A DNA stretch of 64,000 bases from Achatina immaculata. Lineage: Eukaryota; Mollusca; Gastropoda; Stylommatophora; Achatinidae. Below are positions 20,894 to 32,290 of this stretch, piece after piece. Each line of letters starts with the position of its first letter. Positions within the stretch are counted from its first letter, which is position 1. The notes below the pieces were generated by a model. That model ran no database searches. It had not been told where the DNA came from and was given only the letters and a program-made list of their open reading frames with translations. Location of the stretch: assembly GCA_009760885.1 (NCBI GenBank), contig CM019693.1:47684751-47748750 (forward strand). Reading direction: 5' to 3'. Both the position numbers and the translations under genes were made by a program.

Positions 20894-21148
20894 CTACAGC
20901 TGTAAGAGATTTATATCTTGACTTAAACAACATTCAGCTGTAACAGATTTATATCTTGACTTAACATTCAGCTGTAACAGATTTATATCTTGGCTTAAAC
21001 AACAATCAGCTGTAACAGATTTATATCTTGAGTTAAATAACATTCAGCTGTAACAGATTTATATCTTTAACATTCAGCTGTAGCAGATTTATATCTTGAC
21101 TTAAATAACATTCATCTGTAGCAGATTTATATCTTGACTTAAACAAGA
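20894..21148. repeat. 38-bp minisatellite, about 6.5 copies
   Basis: The unit contains agctgtaacagatttatatc; several copies lack the ttgacttaaa segment. It abuts the 43-bp array and shares its acaacattc phrase, so the two may be related. Confidence 0.88.
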
Positions 21149-21269
21149 TTTGATTCTTCAGAAAGTATCAACAACCATACAAAGCCTGTTCTACAATTTC
21201 ACAAAATTAATTCCTTGGTCAATGAAAATTAAAATAAATGAGAACATGTAAACAAGAAGTGACATGAGC

Positions 21270-21690
21270 AGCTATCTTCCTCTACAATGATATTCCCTCT
21301 CTACTAAGTTCTGTTCTTTTCTCCCTGTTCTAGATTACAAACCCTCTAACCAACCACAATCATCTATTCCACCCATCCTTTTCTCATTTTATCACTGTAA
21401 CCTTTTCTCTCTACTCTAGTTTCCCCACCTCCTCTTTACTACCAGCCTATCACACATCTCAAGTCTTCGTCTAAACATTCAAAATACTCCACTATGCACG
21501 CTCTCAGACACAGCTTCTTGCAAGTCACATCTAAGTTCTCCCTTTTTTATATATATTTTTTTCATTCTTATTTGTTGTGAATTTATATTTGATCTCCTTT
21601 CCCTATTTCTTTATATGATTAAGGTGTTACATCTATGTGCTTGCTAACTAAAACTAATAAAGCTGTTCCTACTTTTGTCTGAAAGTGTTT
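21270..21690 (+). mobile_element. PLE-B 3' region fragment
   Basis: The order of landmarks matches 29100-29560: accacctatcacacatctcaagtct-like segment, cacagct/ttgcaagtcac, ttatatttgatctcctttcc, tatgattaaggtgttac and aataaagctgttcctac. The coding part is missing and the ggctcacgccgaaac block is degraded. Confidence 0.75.
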
Positions 21691-21867
21691 TAACATTTGT
21701 TATCACAGCTTTATTGAAATGGCTTTGTGTATATATTTTGCTTTACTTATAGCCAGAAACTACTCGTGTGTTATTCATTTCTGCAAGGTAGTCACCAGCT
21801 AAAACGTCACCCTCATCAATGAAATAAACGTTACGAGTGAGCTAGCTCTGCATCGCACTTTAGTTAG

Positions 21868-22985
21868 GTGATCAACTTGGGCCAAAGCAGGCATACAGGG
21901 CGGAGGACAAGGCTCTCCATGTCTGGCGATTCCTTGCTACTTGCTTTAGATCTTCTGTGTTTCTGATGAGCATTGTTGAACACTCCTTGGTGATAACTCT
22001 TCTTAGTGTGTCTTTGGGTCTTCCCCGCTTTCTTTTACCCCCTGGTGACCACGTAAATGCTTGGTGTGGGAGTCGTTTTTTGTCCATTCTAAGTACGTGG
22101 CCGATGGAGTTCCAGCAAAATCTTCTGACAAAATTTGATACGTAGTCTTGTTTAGTTTCTTGTCCTATTGATGTAACTGATCTGAAATTGTGCCATCAGA
22201 TATTTAGCAGTCTTCAAAGTCACTTATTTTCAAAAGCATCCAGTCTCTCTTCCATTGCTGGGGATGTTCTCCAACTCTCGCAACCATAGGTCAGTACTGG
22301 CACTACACAGGAGTTGAAGATCTTGAGTTTCGTGTGCCTACTGAGTTGTTTTGATTTCCAGATGTTAGTCAGCTTGTTGAAAGTGTCTGACGCTAAAGCA
22401 ATTCAGGTCATAATTTCTGTTGATATGTCTTCCGCGGGTGTTAACTTGCTTCCTAGGTATGTAAAACTAGTGACTTTTTCAAGAGCATGTCCATTAAGTT
22501 TAATGTTGTCCGGTTTGTTGGTGAGATCAAGAACTTTAGTTTTTACTGAGTTGATTTCGAGGCCAATTTGTTTAGAGATATTTTGGAGTCGGTTTGTTTT
22601 CTCTTGCGCATCAGCGTGTGTGGAGTTCAGAAGTGCTATATTGTCTGCGAAGTCTAGGTCTTCCAGTGATTTGATATCAATCCATCTGATGCCCAGGTAT
22701 GTATCATGGGTGCATCTGCGCATTACTCAATCAACTGCTAGCCCAAATAGCATTGGTGACATGACGCAACCTTGTTTTACACCTGTTTCCACCGGGAACC
22801 AGAGTTGCCAGATTCTGTTCTTACACAGCAACGTGAATCATTATAGAAGGCTTTTATTATGTTTACATATTTGGGCACAAAGCCATAGAATGTAAGAAGT
22901 TGCCATAGAATGTAAGAAGTTTCCACAGTGTGGGTAGGTGGAGGCTGTCAAAGGCTTTTTGGAAGTCCACGAAGTTCTGCATCGC
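21868..22985 (-). pseudogene. LINE RT palm to C-terminus fragment
   Basis: On the minus strand, starting near 22985, FVDFQKAFDSLHLPTLWKLL is followed by stops and frameshifts, then LEDLDFADNIALLNS, LEINSVKTKVLDLTN and VTSFTYLGSKLTP, and at the end GKRKRGRPKDTLRR and NRQTWRALSSALYAC. These are RT motifs A to E plus the basic C-terminus. The catalytic F/Y-A-D-D box is FADN, an inactivating change. It is 5'-truncated, with a different sequence from families 1 and 2. Limits are approximate. Confidence 0.85.
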
Positions 22986-22989
22986 ACTT

Positions 22990-23710
22990 GCTGGAATAAA
23001 TTCAATGCAACATATTCTTTTCTTCCTCACAACTGTGAATGTATAACAAGGTTCCTAGCATGTTCTGCACATCCTGTTTCTGAGTTTCTTACATACAAGT
23101 ACTCAGGTACTAAATGGCAAAGCCAACACACGCAGAGCAAAATGTCCCAGCTGAAACAAGTCATAATTATCAGGAGCATGTGTGTGATTTACTTCCCCAG
23201 CACTTGCACAACTCTTTGTTTCTCAAGTGCAGACAAGAATTTTACCAAGAAACAGCCAACCACTTCAAGTCAGTGGCAGAAATACTGATGTTGGGTTTAC
23301 TTTATCAGACATGAATTAAGTGCAGGTTTTGATATATGTTCCATCAAACACTGGATTCACTTTGTAGGAAATGTGAAAAAACTGTCAAGTTGAGGGCCCA
23401 GAGCTTCACAAATAATACACATATCTTTGGAAATTCAAGCAAGCTGCTACTTCACAGCCACCAATGAAGTGCTGACTTAATGTTTAATTTCAGACTGTAA
23501 AACCCTATATGAAACACAACAGGAGAGCAGTCTTAGACTTTCAACCCAACACTTCCTTGCATGTTTTGTAAGTGCTGCATTTCTCATGTGTCTGTTGATG
23601 CTCTTTCTGATATTCCCAAATCTGTCATATATCAAGATTTTTGTTACTGACTCTGTCAAACCTTCAAATACTGGCACCTACATATACAGTACAGCATATG
23701 CAATACTCTG
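22990..23710. other. low-copy stretch, no recognised gene
   Basis: Contains a 66-codon plus-strand frame from 23114 (HNYQEHVCDLLPQHLHNSLF) and a 66-codon minus-strand frame at 23477-23677 with CCVSYRVLQSEIKH. Neither resembles a family I know, and neither has clear splice sites. Confidence 0.4.
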
Positions 23711-23714
23711 TTTC

Positions 23715-24440
23715 TCAAAGTGGATTCAGCTGACACAAAATTTCTACTTAATATTCTACTTCTCAAAGTTGATTGATTGAGCTGACACAAAATTTCTACT
23801 TAATACTCTAAGTGGATTGAGCTGGCACAAAATTTCTACTTAATATTCTACTTCTCAAAGTTGATTGATTGAGCTGACACAAAATTTCTACTTAATACTC
23901 TAAGTGGATTGAGCTGGCACAAAATTTCTACTTAATACTCTACTTCTCAAAGTTGATTGATTGAGCTGACACAAAATTTCTACTTAATACTCTAAGTGGA
24001 TTGAGCTGGCACAAAATTTCTACTTAATACTCTACCTGTCTAAGTGGATTGAGCTGGCACAAAATTTCTACTTAATACTCTACCTGTCTAAGTGGATTGA
24101 GCTGGCACAAAATTTCTACTTAATACTCTACCTGTCTAAGTGGATTGAGCTGGCACAAAATTTCTACTTAATACTCTACTTCTCAAAGTTGATTGATTGA
24201 GCTGACACAAAATTTCTACTTAATACTCTACTTCTCAAAGTTGATTGATTGAGCTGACACACAATTTCTACTTAATACTCTACTTCTCAAAGTTGATTGA
24301 TTGAGCTGACACAAAATTTCTACTTAATACTCTACTTCTCAAAGTTGATTGATTGAGCTGACACAAAATTTTTAATTAATACTCTACTTCTCTAAGTGGA
24401 TTCAGCTGACACAAAATTTCTACTTAATACTCTACTTCTC
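23715..24440. repeat. about 48-bp minisatellite (left of LINE)
   Basis: Units carry gagctgacacaaaatttcta and cttaatactctacttctc; two unit types (aaagttgattgattgagc and taagtggattgagc) alternate. The same array resumes at 27479 after the LINE. Confidence 0.93.
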
Positions 24441-27400
24441 TTACCCGTGTGGTACCCGGGATCTGCAAAGAATAGGACCACTGTACCCTACCACGCATGA
24501 TCATAAAAGGCGACTAAGGAGGGTTCAGCATAGGGCCAGCAACCCTATCTGGTAAAAAAAAACTACCAGACTGCTACAGAAACGGAAGCAAGGGAAAAAA
24601 CAAATGCAGGTGGAAGGAGAAATGCGTATCAGGAAACTGAGCCCATGAAGGTTGTGGATGAAAGCCAGCCACTGGAAGTCCCCAGCCTGACTGCAGACCT
24701 CCTGGAACCTAAACACAAGATGCAAATAGGCAGCTGGAATGCAAGAACACTTAACCAGACTGGAAAACTAGCACAAACCATCAAGGAAATGCACAGATAC
24801 AAACTAGACATACTAGGAATACAAGAAGCAAGATGGACAGGACAAGGCAGAAGGAAATTAACAACACAGCACACAGAAGATACAATAATATGGTCAGGTA
24901 AAGAAGATCTTCATGAAGGAGGAGTAGCATTGATTATAACAAAAGAAGCATCAAGAGCATTGCTGAAATGGACCCCAATAAATGAGAGATTATTATATGC
25001 ACGGTTCAACTCAAGATTCACGAAGCTGTCTATTATAGTTTGTTATGCACCAACAGAAGCAGCTGAAGAGGAATTAAAAGAAGATTTTTACAACAGCCTC
25101 CAAGCCACAGTAGAAAAAATACCCAAGCATGATATGCTACTCATCTTGGGCGACTTCAATGCAAAAGTAGGTGAAGGAAATGAAGATAGAAGAAGAATCA
25201 TGGGAAGAGAAGGAATCAGAGAAATAAATGAAAATGGAGAAAGACTGTGTAGTTTCTGTGAAGAAAACATGATGACCATCAGAGGGACAATTTTCCAACA
25301 TAAAAACATCCATAAGGTGACTTGGAGGTCACTAGATAAAAACACAGAAAACCAAATCGATCACATACTAATAAACAACAAGTGGAAACGGTCACTACAA
25401 GATGTGCGAGCAAGGAAAGGAGCAGATGTAGGAAATGATCACAACCTTCTGGTAGCAAAAATAAAACTAAAATTAAGGAAAGCCAAAATCGGAGAACACA
25501 GAAAGATACGTTTTGATACAAGAAAACTGAAAGACCAGCAAACAAGAAATGAATTCTCAATAGTACTTAAGAACCACTTCAGTGTCCTACAAGACGAAGC
25601 AGAAATGTCCATACTAGAGTTCAATAAAACACTACAGGAAACAGTGCTGGGATATCGGAAACGGAAAAAAGAGGAATGGATAAGCAAGACCACATGGGAA
25701 AAGATAGAGCAAAGAAAAGAAATCAAGAAAAAATTACTGAACACCAAATCACAACGGCTTAAAGAACAAGTTTTAAGTAATTATGCACAAAAAGACAAAG
25801 AAGTGAAGGAATCATGCCGTCAAGATAAACGTCAATACTATGACAACTTAGCAGAAGCAGCAGAGAAAGCAGCATACACAAATGACATGAAAACCATATA
25901 TAAAATCACAAAGCAGATGATAGGTAACTTCAACACAAGATGTGAAAGTGCAGTAAGGACACAAAATGGACAGCTGGTCAGTGGAGAAAGAGAAAAAATT
26001 GAAAGATGGAAGGAACACTTTAACACCCTACTAAACAGAACACAAGCAGCACAAACAATAGACATACCTGAAGCAAAAATGGAACTAATCATCAATACAG
26101 GACCAATAACAATAAGTGAAGTAAAGGAGGCGATAAAGAAGCTAAAATCAGACAGGGCACCAGGTGAAGATGAAGTGACTGCTGAGATGTTGAAAGCAGA
26201 AGAAACAGAAACACCAAAACAACTTTGTCGGATATTACAACAAATCTGGAATCTAGAAAAAGCCCCAGATGAGTGGAAAACTGGGCTTATAGTAAAACTA
26301 CCAAAGAAGGGTGACCTCAAAGATTGCGGGAACTGGAGAGGCATTACCCTACTGCCACTCACCAGTAAAGTATTTTGCAGAATAATCATCAACAGAATTG
26401 TACCAACACTTGAGGAAAAACTTTGGAAAGAGCAGGCAGGATTTAGGAAAGGAAGATCATGCACAGACCACATATTTGTACTTAGACAAATATTAGAACA
26501 GGCAAATGAGTGGCATAGCACAACATATGCATTATTCATAGATTTTGAGAAAGCCTTTGACAGTGTCAACAGATGCACTGTGGAAAATCCTAAGATGGCA
26601 TGGCCTCCCCCACAAGATAGTAAATGTAATCAAAGCCCTGTATGAGGATTTTCAGTGCAAAGTTACCTGTGGAGAACATACCTCCAGCAGCTTTAGGGTA
26701 CAAACAGGAGTGAAACAGGGATGTGTCCTATCACCAACATTATTTATCTTGGCAGTAGACTGGTTAATGAAGGAAGCAACATCAGACAAATGCAGAGGAT
26801 TACAATGGACCCTTGACACAGTGCTGGAGGACCTTGACTTTGCGGATGACATTTGTCTATTATCAAGCAGTCACAAAGATATGCAAGATAAAATAAACAA
26901 GCTAACTCAGAATGCAAACAACATAGGACTAAAGATCAACGTAGGAAAGACAAAGTTAATGAAGCAAAATGTGAACAACAGAAATGTACTCAGAGTAGAT
27001 AACAAGTTAGTGGAGGAGGTCAACGAATTTGTATACCTTGGCAGCAGAGTAGTAGAAAATGGAGACAACACAGAGGACATCAACAGCAGACTTACTAGAG
27101 CAAACCAGGCTTTTGCAATGCTGCAGACTATATGGAAATAAAAAAAACTAAGCATAAATATGAAAATCAGGATATTTAAGAGTAATGTTCTAAGTGTACT
27201 GACAACAATTATTGAGAAAAGACGCTGGCGATGGTTGGGACATGTGCTCCGAATGACTGACAACTCACTACCAAAAATAGCACTAAGATGGACACCACAG
27301 GGGAACAGAAGTAAGGGTAGACCAAAAGAGACATGGAGAAGAACAACAGAAAGGATGTTGAGCAATAGAGGGCTCACCTGGGCAAGAGCAGAAAAAAAGG

Positions 27401-27478
27401 CGAAGGACAGGCATTTGTGGAAAACCCGTGCGGAAGCCCCATGTGCCCTGGGCACTTAAGGTTCAGAGAGAGAGAGAG
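24441..27478 (+). mobile_element. near full-length LINE (family 2) with 12-bp TSD
   Basis: A 3038-bp non-LTR retrotransposon. An exact target duplication actctacttctc lies at 24429-24440 and 27479-27490, inside the minisatellite. It has a 5' leader of 204 bases, one long EN-RT frame, and a 3' end of (AG)n at 27463-27478. The same 3' tail ends the copy at 62.0 kb. Internal defects are listed under the coding entry. Confidence 0.93.
24645..27459 (+). pseudogene. LINE family 2 endonuclease-reverse transcriptase
   Basis: Encodes target-primed retrotransposition enzymes. Residues 1-666 are open (24645-26645). The APE endonuclease shows IGSWNARTLNQTGKL, LGIQEARWTG, LILGDFNAKVGEG, NQIDHILINN and GNDHNLLVAK (the usual SDH is NDH). 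The RT shows RAPGEDEVTAEML, WRGITLLPLTSKVF, EQAGFRKGRSC and FIDFEKAFDSVN. A 2-base deletion at about 26573 (acagatg against acagagatg at 63.1 kb) shifts the frame. It then resumes with GVKQGCVLSPTLF, LEDLDFADDICLL and FVYLGSRVVENG, stops at TAA 27139, and about 200 bases holding the YGSECW region are deleted at about 27200. The basic tail ends at 27459. Gene-prediction pipelines often call such frames craniofacial development protein 2-like. Confidence 0.93.
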
Positions 27479-27521
27479 ACTCTACTTCTCTAAGTGGATT
27501 GAGCTGACACAAAATTTCTAC
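27479..27521. repeat. remnant of the 48-bp array right of the LINE
   Basis: Contains actctacttctctaagtgga then gagctgacacaaaatttcta, the same unit as 23715-24440. It ends abruptly where PLE-B coding begins. Confidence 0.9.
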
Positions 27522-28435
27522 TTCCCTTTACACCTCTATCCCCCATGAAGATGGACTCTTAGCACTCCGATATTTTCTTGACAAAGACCTTCACCCAACC
27601 ACTAACACCGATACAACAATTAGGGTTAGGGCTAGTACTCAACATAAACTCTTTTGAATTCAACAGCAAATACTTCTATCAAATCAGTTGTGTTGCCATG
27701 GGAACGAAAATGGGTCCCAGTTATGCATGTTTATTTATGGGTTTACTGGAAGTCAAATTATGGGAAACCTACACTGGCAGACTTCTAGAATTCTATAAAA
27801 GGTACATCGATGACGGCATTTGAGTATGCCACTGGACGAATTTGAAAAATTTACTGAATTCACCAACTCACTTAATAATAACATAAAATTCATCATCATC
27901 ATCATCACAATCATCATCAGGTGCTATATCAACTGGCATTGGCTATTATGTTTCTCCAGAGTACACGATCCTTCATGCAGGCCATCAGCTCAGTTGGTGA
28001 TCTCCTCTCACACCATCCTGTCAGACTATCCAGTATCATTTCTCTTGGCCTTCCCCTTGCTCTTCTTCCCTCTATTTTTCCTGTTGTTATAATATTTTCA
28101 ATGCCCCCTCTTATCATTGCATGTCCTATGAAAGTATATTGTCTCTTTCTTCTTTTTTTTTTTTAAACATCAAATTCACTTATGAAATTTCTGACAAGTC
28201 TGTCAACTTTTTGGACATCTAAATATCTATTGGCACAGACAGGACTGTCACCTCTGTATTTTACACGCCCACCAACAGCCACACCTATTTACTTTACACC
28301 TCCTCTCAGTCTGAAACTTGTAAGAACTCCATCCCATACTCCCAACTCCTTCGTCTTCAATGCCTATGTCAGGATAACTTGGACTTTATAGATCAGTCCA
28401 ACAAATCAGAATTTTTTAGCCTCTAATGTAGTTTG
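27522..28435 (+). pseudogene. PLE-B reverse transcriptase fragment
   Basis: Begins with LYTSIPHEDGLLALRYFLDK, then NSFEFNSKYFYQISC, VAMGTKMGPSYACLF and LEFYKRYIDDGI, the PLE RT motifs with an intact YIDD box. A stop and frameshift follow (27821), then DEFEKFTEFTNSL; a LINE insertion interrupts; after it come KSVNFLDI, YTPTNSHTYLLYTSS and IPYSQLLRLQCLC. The N-terminal domain is absent at the left, so the copy is 5'-truncated at the array junction. Confidence 0.88.
27893..28165 (-). mobile_element. LINE family 1 3' end nested in PLE-B
   Basis: On the minus strand it reads MIRGGIENIITTGKIEGRRA, then RGRPREMILDSLTGWCERR, and ends in (GAT)n at the 27893 side. The target duplication aacat[a/c]aaattca lies at 27880-27892 and 28166-28178 with one mismatch. 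It is 5'-truncated, interrupting the PLE RT frame. Confidence 0.9.
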
Positions 28436-28440
28436 TATTC

Positions 28441-29076
28441 CCCCCCTCCCCCCCCCCCCCGACTTGCCCCTTTCTGATGATGAAAAACTAGTTCTCGCCA
28501 AGGGTCTTAAGTTTATTCCCACTCGGCCTCGTTGTGATCGCTATTTTTTACTCCGTGATGTTAAACAATTCCACCGCCGATTACGGCTTAAATATCACTT
28601 TGCTAGGCCTTAAGGACATCCTCGTCCACAGCCACTTGAAGCAGAGCCTTACATATGTTGGCACCAGAAAATGTAACCGCCCCCGCTGCGTTACCTGCCC
28701 TGTAGTTTGGGAAAAGAAAACAATCACCTTTCCCAAAACTATCCTCACTCTTCATGAGGGAGTCACATGCGAGTCCCGAAATGTGATATATGTCATCGTT
28801 TGCAAAAGATGCAGGATAACATATATCGGTGAGACTGGCCTCAGATTAGGGGACCACATGCAAAAACATCTGTACGACATCGCCCAGCATGCTTCGAAAC
28901 CAGTCCCAAATCATTTCAATGGCCCCAACCACAGAGGCAAATCTGATTTTCTGGTAACAGCCATTAAACAATGTCACGCAGATGACACAAGCCGCCTGGC
29001 ACTTGAGAACCGCTACATTCAAAATTATGGGACGCTGGAACCACATGGGTTAAACTCGCTGCTTAGTTACACGTAA
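28441..29076 (+). pseudogene. PLE-B N-terminal piece fused to GIY-YIG endonuclease
   Basis: After a C-rich run (28441-28460) the frame gives LSDDEKLVLAKGLKFIPT, RPRCD and (shifted) QFHRRLRLKYHFARP, the PLE N-terminal region, then jumps without any RT to the endonuclease: VGTRKCNRPRCVTCPVVWE (Cys linker), RITYIGETGLRLGD (GIY-YIG core), MQKHLYDIAQHASKPVP, HRGKSDFLVTAIKQCH, ALENRYIQNYGTLEP and LNSLLSYT before taa at 29074-29076. The endonuclease half is intact for about 150 codons. It sits in tandem behind an RT-bearing fragment, a PLE-like arrangement. Confidence 0.88.
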
Positions 29077-29575
29077 CATCATCTTCTTCAATCATTATAG
29101 TACCTCTCCACTAAATCCACCCCTTCTTACTTTTCAAACTTCCTCAAGCATCACTCTGCAACCCCGCTATTTTCTCTGCAACCCCTCTTCCCCAATCACC
29201 TGTTTCAATTTCTCCTAGCTAGGCCAGTAGTGCGTCACTCTCTCTCCCCTCCCCGGTTCCCCATCCACCACCCCCAGTTACAACCCACCGACCACATGTC
29301 ACAGGTCTCTATTTAAACAATTTCCACGTCCTACCAGATCCATTCCTGACACACACCGCCGGACAAGCCACACCTTGCAATTTACAGCTAATTACTCCTT
29401 TAAAAAAAAATTTTTTTTTTTAAACAATATTCATGTGAATCTATACTTTATCTCCTCTCTCTATTTCTTCGTCCTGTATGTTTTTGTATGATTAAGGCTC
29501 ACGCCGAAACGTCACAACTTTGTAATCGTTAAGTAATAAAGCTGCTCCTACTTTTTTCCGATTTTATACATTCTA
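29077..29575 (+). mobile_element. PLE-B 3' region
   Basis: Pyrimidine-rich 3' sequence ending with tatgattaaggctcacgccg (from 29487), then aaacgtcacaac and aataaagctgctcctac. Related ends occur at 16130, 21690 and, inverted, at 41440. Confidence 0.8.
29486..29513 (+). other. hammerhead-like core block in PLE-B end
   Basis: gattaaggctcacgccgaaa followed by cgtc can form a GGC/GCC helix with a 4-base loop flanked by GAAA-N-GUC, as helix II of a hammerhead ribozyme. PLEs are known to carry hammerheads. The CUGAUGA box is only partly present (GAUUAA), so activity is doubtful. The same block in PLE-A is at 8193, 56230 and 58110. Confidence 0.35.
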
Positions 29576-29854
29576 ACAACATTACAGTACAAGTTTTTTA
29601 AAAATTGTTAACATTTGTTTACAACAGTGTGTGAGGGTTAACATTTATTTAGCACAGTGTGTATAAGTTAACATTTATTTACCAGAGTGTGTGTGGGAAT
29701 ATTGTAAAAAGTGCTTGATTTTATGTTGACTCACACTGCTGTAGTAGTTTGACCACCATCAATTCTGGATACAGTAGACTTTGGATATAACATACTCATT
29801 TGTCAATCTCCTTGAAGCCCACTATAATGAGATTTCACACACCCACACACATAC

Positions 29855-30127
29855 TGGCTGGCTAGTAAAGAGGATTAAAGAGAGAAAACTTAAATATTTT
29901 GGCCACATTAAACGTCATGATAATTTAGAGAAGACCGTATTGGAAGGATACATAATGGGAAAAAGAAAAAGAGGAAGACCGAAACGAAGATGGCTGCAAG
30001 ACATCGTTGATGATCTGGAAATGGATGCAGCAGCAGCAGGCCATCTTGCTCACAACCGAGAGGCCTACAGGAGTGCTGTTTGGGAGGCAAAGTTCTGCAA
30101 GGGACATGCAAAGGAATGAATGAATGA
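29855..30127 (+). mobile_element. LINE 3' end ((ATGA)n-tailed family) with TSD
   Basis: Encodes RKLKYFGHIKRHDNLEKT, GKRKRGRPKRRWLQDIVDD and HLAHNREAYRSAVWEAKF before stopping, the basic C-terminus of an APE-type LINE. The tail is aatgaatgaatga. The target duplication acacacatac lies at 29845-29854 and 30128-30137. Heavily 5'-truncated. Confidence 0.9.
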
Positions 30128-30137
30128 ACACACATAC

Positions 30138-30867
30138 AACACTCTGAAGACATTATTTAAAAAATAAATAAAAAGGTGGCCACCATCACCCTCAAAGACC
30201 CCTTCTAAATGCTTAATAAATTAACAAGTAAATATCTGGAACAATCAAAAATTTGGAAACAAGCAAACACTTAAAGGGATGGAAAATAACCAAATTTCTA
30301 ACCAAAGAGGATAAACAATACTTATAAGCATGCACCTCTAGGCTATTCATGTGTCTGCCAAACTGGCACTTTTAATGTCACAAGTCAGACATTCTGGCAA
30401 GTTCATGCTGCAAGTGACAAGCTGGCAACTCTGTTAAGTCTGGTAAACACTAAGATCAGTGTGAGAGAATTTTGCTTTGAGAAACCATCATTAGGAAAAA
30501 AAAATGCACCTGTTCTCCATATTTGTAGTGAAACCTTTTAGGTACAGACTATACACAACACTGACATGAATACAAGTTCAGTGTAAATACAGCTTTAAAT
30601 CAAGCAAGCTCAGCGTAACTACAACTCAGATATGGAACACCACAATGGTGTACTCACAAATACTGTAATAAAAGGGTCTCTAGGGTGAATGGCTGAAAAT
30701 TTCTGGAAAGAATAAGACATGCTATTATCATCACCTGACAGAACATGAACTCATGTGTTTGTCAGTCTGATGTTCCCTGCAAATAAACTACTTTCAGTAT
30801 CTTGTACAGAGTACATGTCTAAACTTGTGCTTAGAATATTCTGATGGTCAATATAAATGTCATGATC
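30138..30867. other. single-copy AT-rich stretch, nothing identified
   Basis: No long frame, known repeat or RNA gene recognised on either strand. Confidence 0.5.
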
Positions 30868-31028
30868 ACTTCATGAAAGAAACTCTAAAGTGTATAGTTT
30901 ACATAAAGAAACTCTAAAATATACACTTTATATAAAGAAATACTAAAATGTATACTTTACATAAAGAAACTCTAAAATATACACTTTACATAAAGAAATA
31001 CTAAAATGTATACTTTATATAAAGAAAC
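30868..31028. repeat. 29-bp minisatellite, about 5.5 copies
   Basis: The units read taaagaaactctaaaatata plus cactttaca, with an alternating version atactaaaatgtatac. Confidence 0.9.
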
Positions 31029-31374
31029 TAAATCTATTTTAGAGACAGCAATCAGCAATTATGATTGACCATGTATGCATTTGTTCTGCTTGTATTTCTG
31101 AAAACTGATTGGACATCACTACTCCACTGATAAGTATTCACAAGGTCAGCTATTATCATTATCATTTTTTCCCCCACACAAACAACACATTATGTAAACA
31201 GAATATTAACACATACAGTAAAAACATATATAAAACACTCAGTAAACAGATTTAACACACCTAATGTTAGCATAAAGGTACATATAATGTTAACCACCTT
31301 TCATCACTCTGCTTTTGTTGCTTTGCTTGTTTGTCTCTTTTTCAGTTATAACCAAGTTTTGTTGCTTCTCAGCT
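31029..31374. other. AT-rich stretch, no gene seen
   Basis: Contains short runs such as cattatcatttttt but no recognisable feature. Confidence 0.45.
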
Positions 31375-31488
31375 TTTTCATTATCTTTTCATCACATGCA
31401 CGTTGGCACTATTTTATTTATTCATTATCTTTTCATCACATGCACATTGGCACTATTTTATTATTTCATTATCTTTTCATCACATGCA
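31375..31488. repeat. 41-bp repeat running into an assembly gap
   Basis: Three copies of a unit containing ttatcttttcatcacatgca end at the gap, so the gap probably hides more of this array. Confidence 0.85.
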
Positions 31489-31588
31489 NNNNNNNNNNNN
31501 NNNNNNNNNNNNNNNNNNNNNNNNNNNNNNNNNNNNNNNNNNNNNNNNNNNNNNNNNNNNNNNNNNNNNNNNNNNNNNNNNNNNNNNN
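31489..31588. other. assembly gap (100 N)
   Basis: Exactly 100 Ns between a tandem repeat and single-copy sequence. Confidence 0.99.
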
Positions 31589-32025
31589 TAAATGTTTGTT
31601 TTATGCTTTTCTCTTGCTTCATGGTCAAATATCCCCTCTTCTCTCACACGCAATGACAATGTAACACTTACACATTTTACTTTCTGCTTCATGGGCATTT
31701 CTCTCTCGTTTTATAAAAGATCATTCCAATGAATATTTTTATTGAAGGGGAGGCTTTCTCTTAGGTATTTTGAAAACCCTTCATGCAATTATTGCACAGA
31801 TTTATCAAGAACGTGAGTTTCTCTCAACACTGATAATAGTGAACAAGCACATACTTTTCTTTCATTCATAAATCTCAGAGAGACTACACATGATCAATTT
31901 TCAGGGTTATCAGGTGGATAATGGTAAAACAGAAATTGTTCTTATTAAAGCGTATACAATGTGCAGTCAATGAAGTCTCCTAAACCAAGTAAACTGTAAG
32001 ACAGAGGAAAGGAAAGATTTCTTAC
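31589..32025. other. single-copy stretch, probable minus-strand intron
   Basis: No coding signal was seen. If the exon at 32026-32165 is real, this is the start of its downstream intron. Confidence 0.35.
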
Positions 32026-32165
32026 CTTAACCTGTTTTGCCATATAGAACCTCGCTTTCTTTTACCGCGGAACCGGGGATGAGACACGGCATCGCCAGTA
32101 GAAGACATCTCTGTCGCAAAGACAAAACAATGTGAAACAAATGACACGAAAGCCAAGAATTCCAT
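32026..32165 (-). CDS. putative first exon with signal peptide
   Basis: On the minus strand Met at 32165 opens MEFLAFVSFVSHCFVFATE, which has the short polar start and hydrophobic core of a signal peptide, then MSSTGDAVSHPRFRGKRKRG and SIWQNRL, ending at ttaag before gtaagaa, a strong donor (phase 2). The RGKRKR run is a furin/dibasic-type processing site, as in secreted prohormones. An alternative start at 32108 would drop the hydrophobic part. Downstream exons were not found, so the gene is unidentified and the call rests on signal peptide plus donor. Confidence 0.35.
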
Positions 32166-32186
32166 CACTTCCACTTTGGAGATAGA

Positions 32187-32290
32187 GATAAAAGGAATAA
32201 CATTTCTCTGTTTTATGGATAAAAGAAATAACATTTCTCTGTTTTAGGGATAAAATAAATACCATTTCTCTGTTTTAGGGATAAAATTAT
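32187..32290. repeat. 31-bp repeat, about 3 copies
   Basis: The copies contain taacatttctctgttttagg with slight changes, immediately upstream (minus sense) of the putative exon. Confidence 0.85.

Noticed and set aside
22314..22895. 193-codon plus-strand frame
   Set aside because: Antisense of the minus-strand LINE RT (FADN, SVKTKVLDLTN); no independent evidence.
25838..26578. 246-codon minus-strand frame within the LINE
   Set aside because: Antisense shadow of the endonuclease-RT frame; the same shadow recurs at 63185-63811.
27620..27634. ttagggttaggg, two telomere-like repeats next to a PLE
   Set aside because: It encodes Leu-Gly-Leu-Gly in the PLE RT frame at a place where relatives have similar residues; two units are not a telomere.
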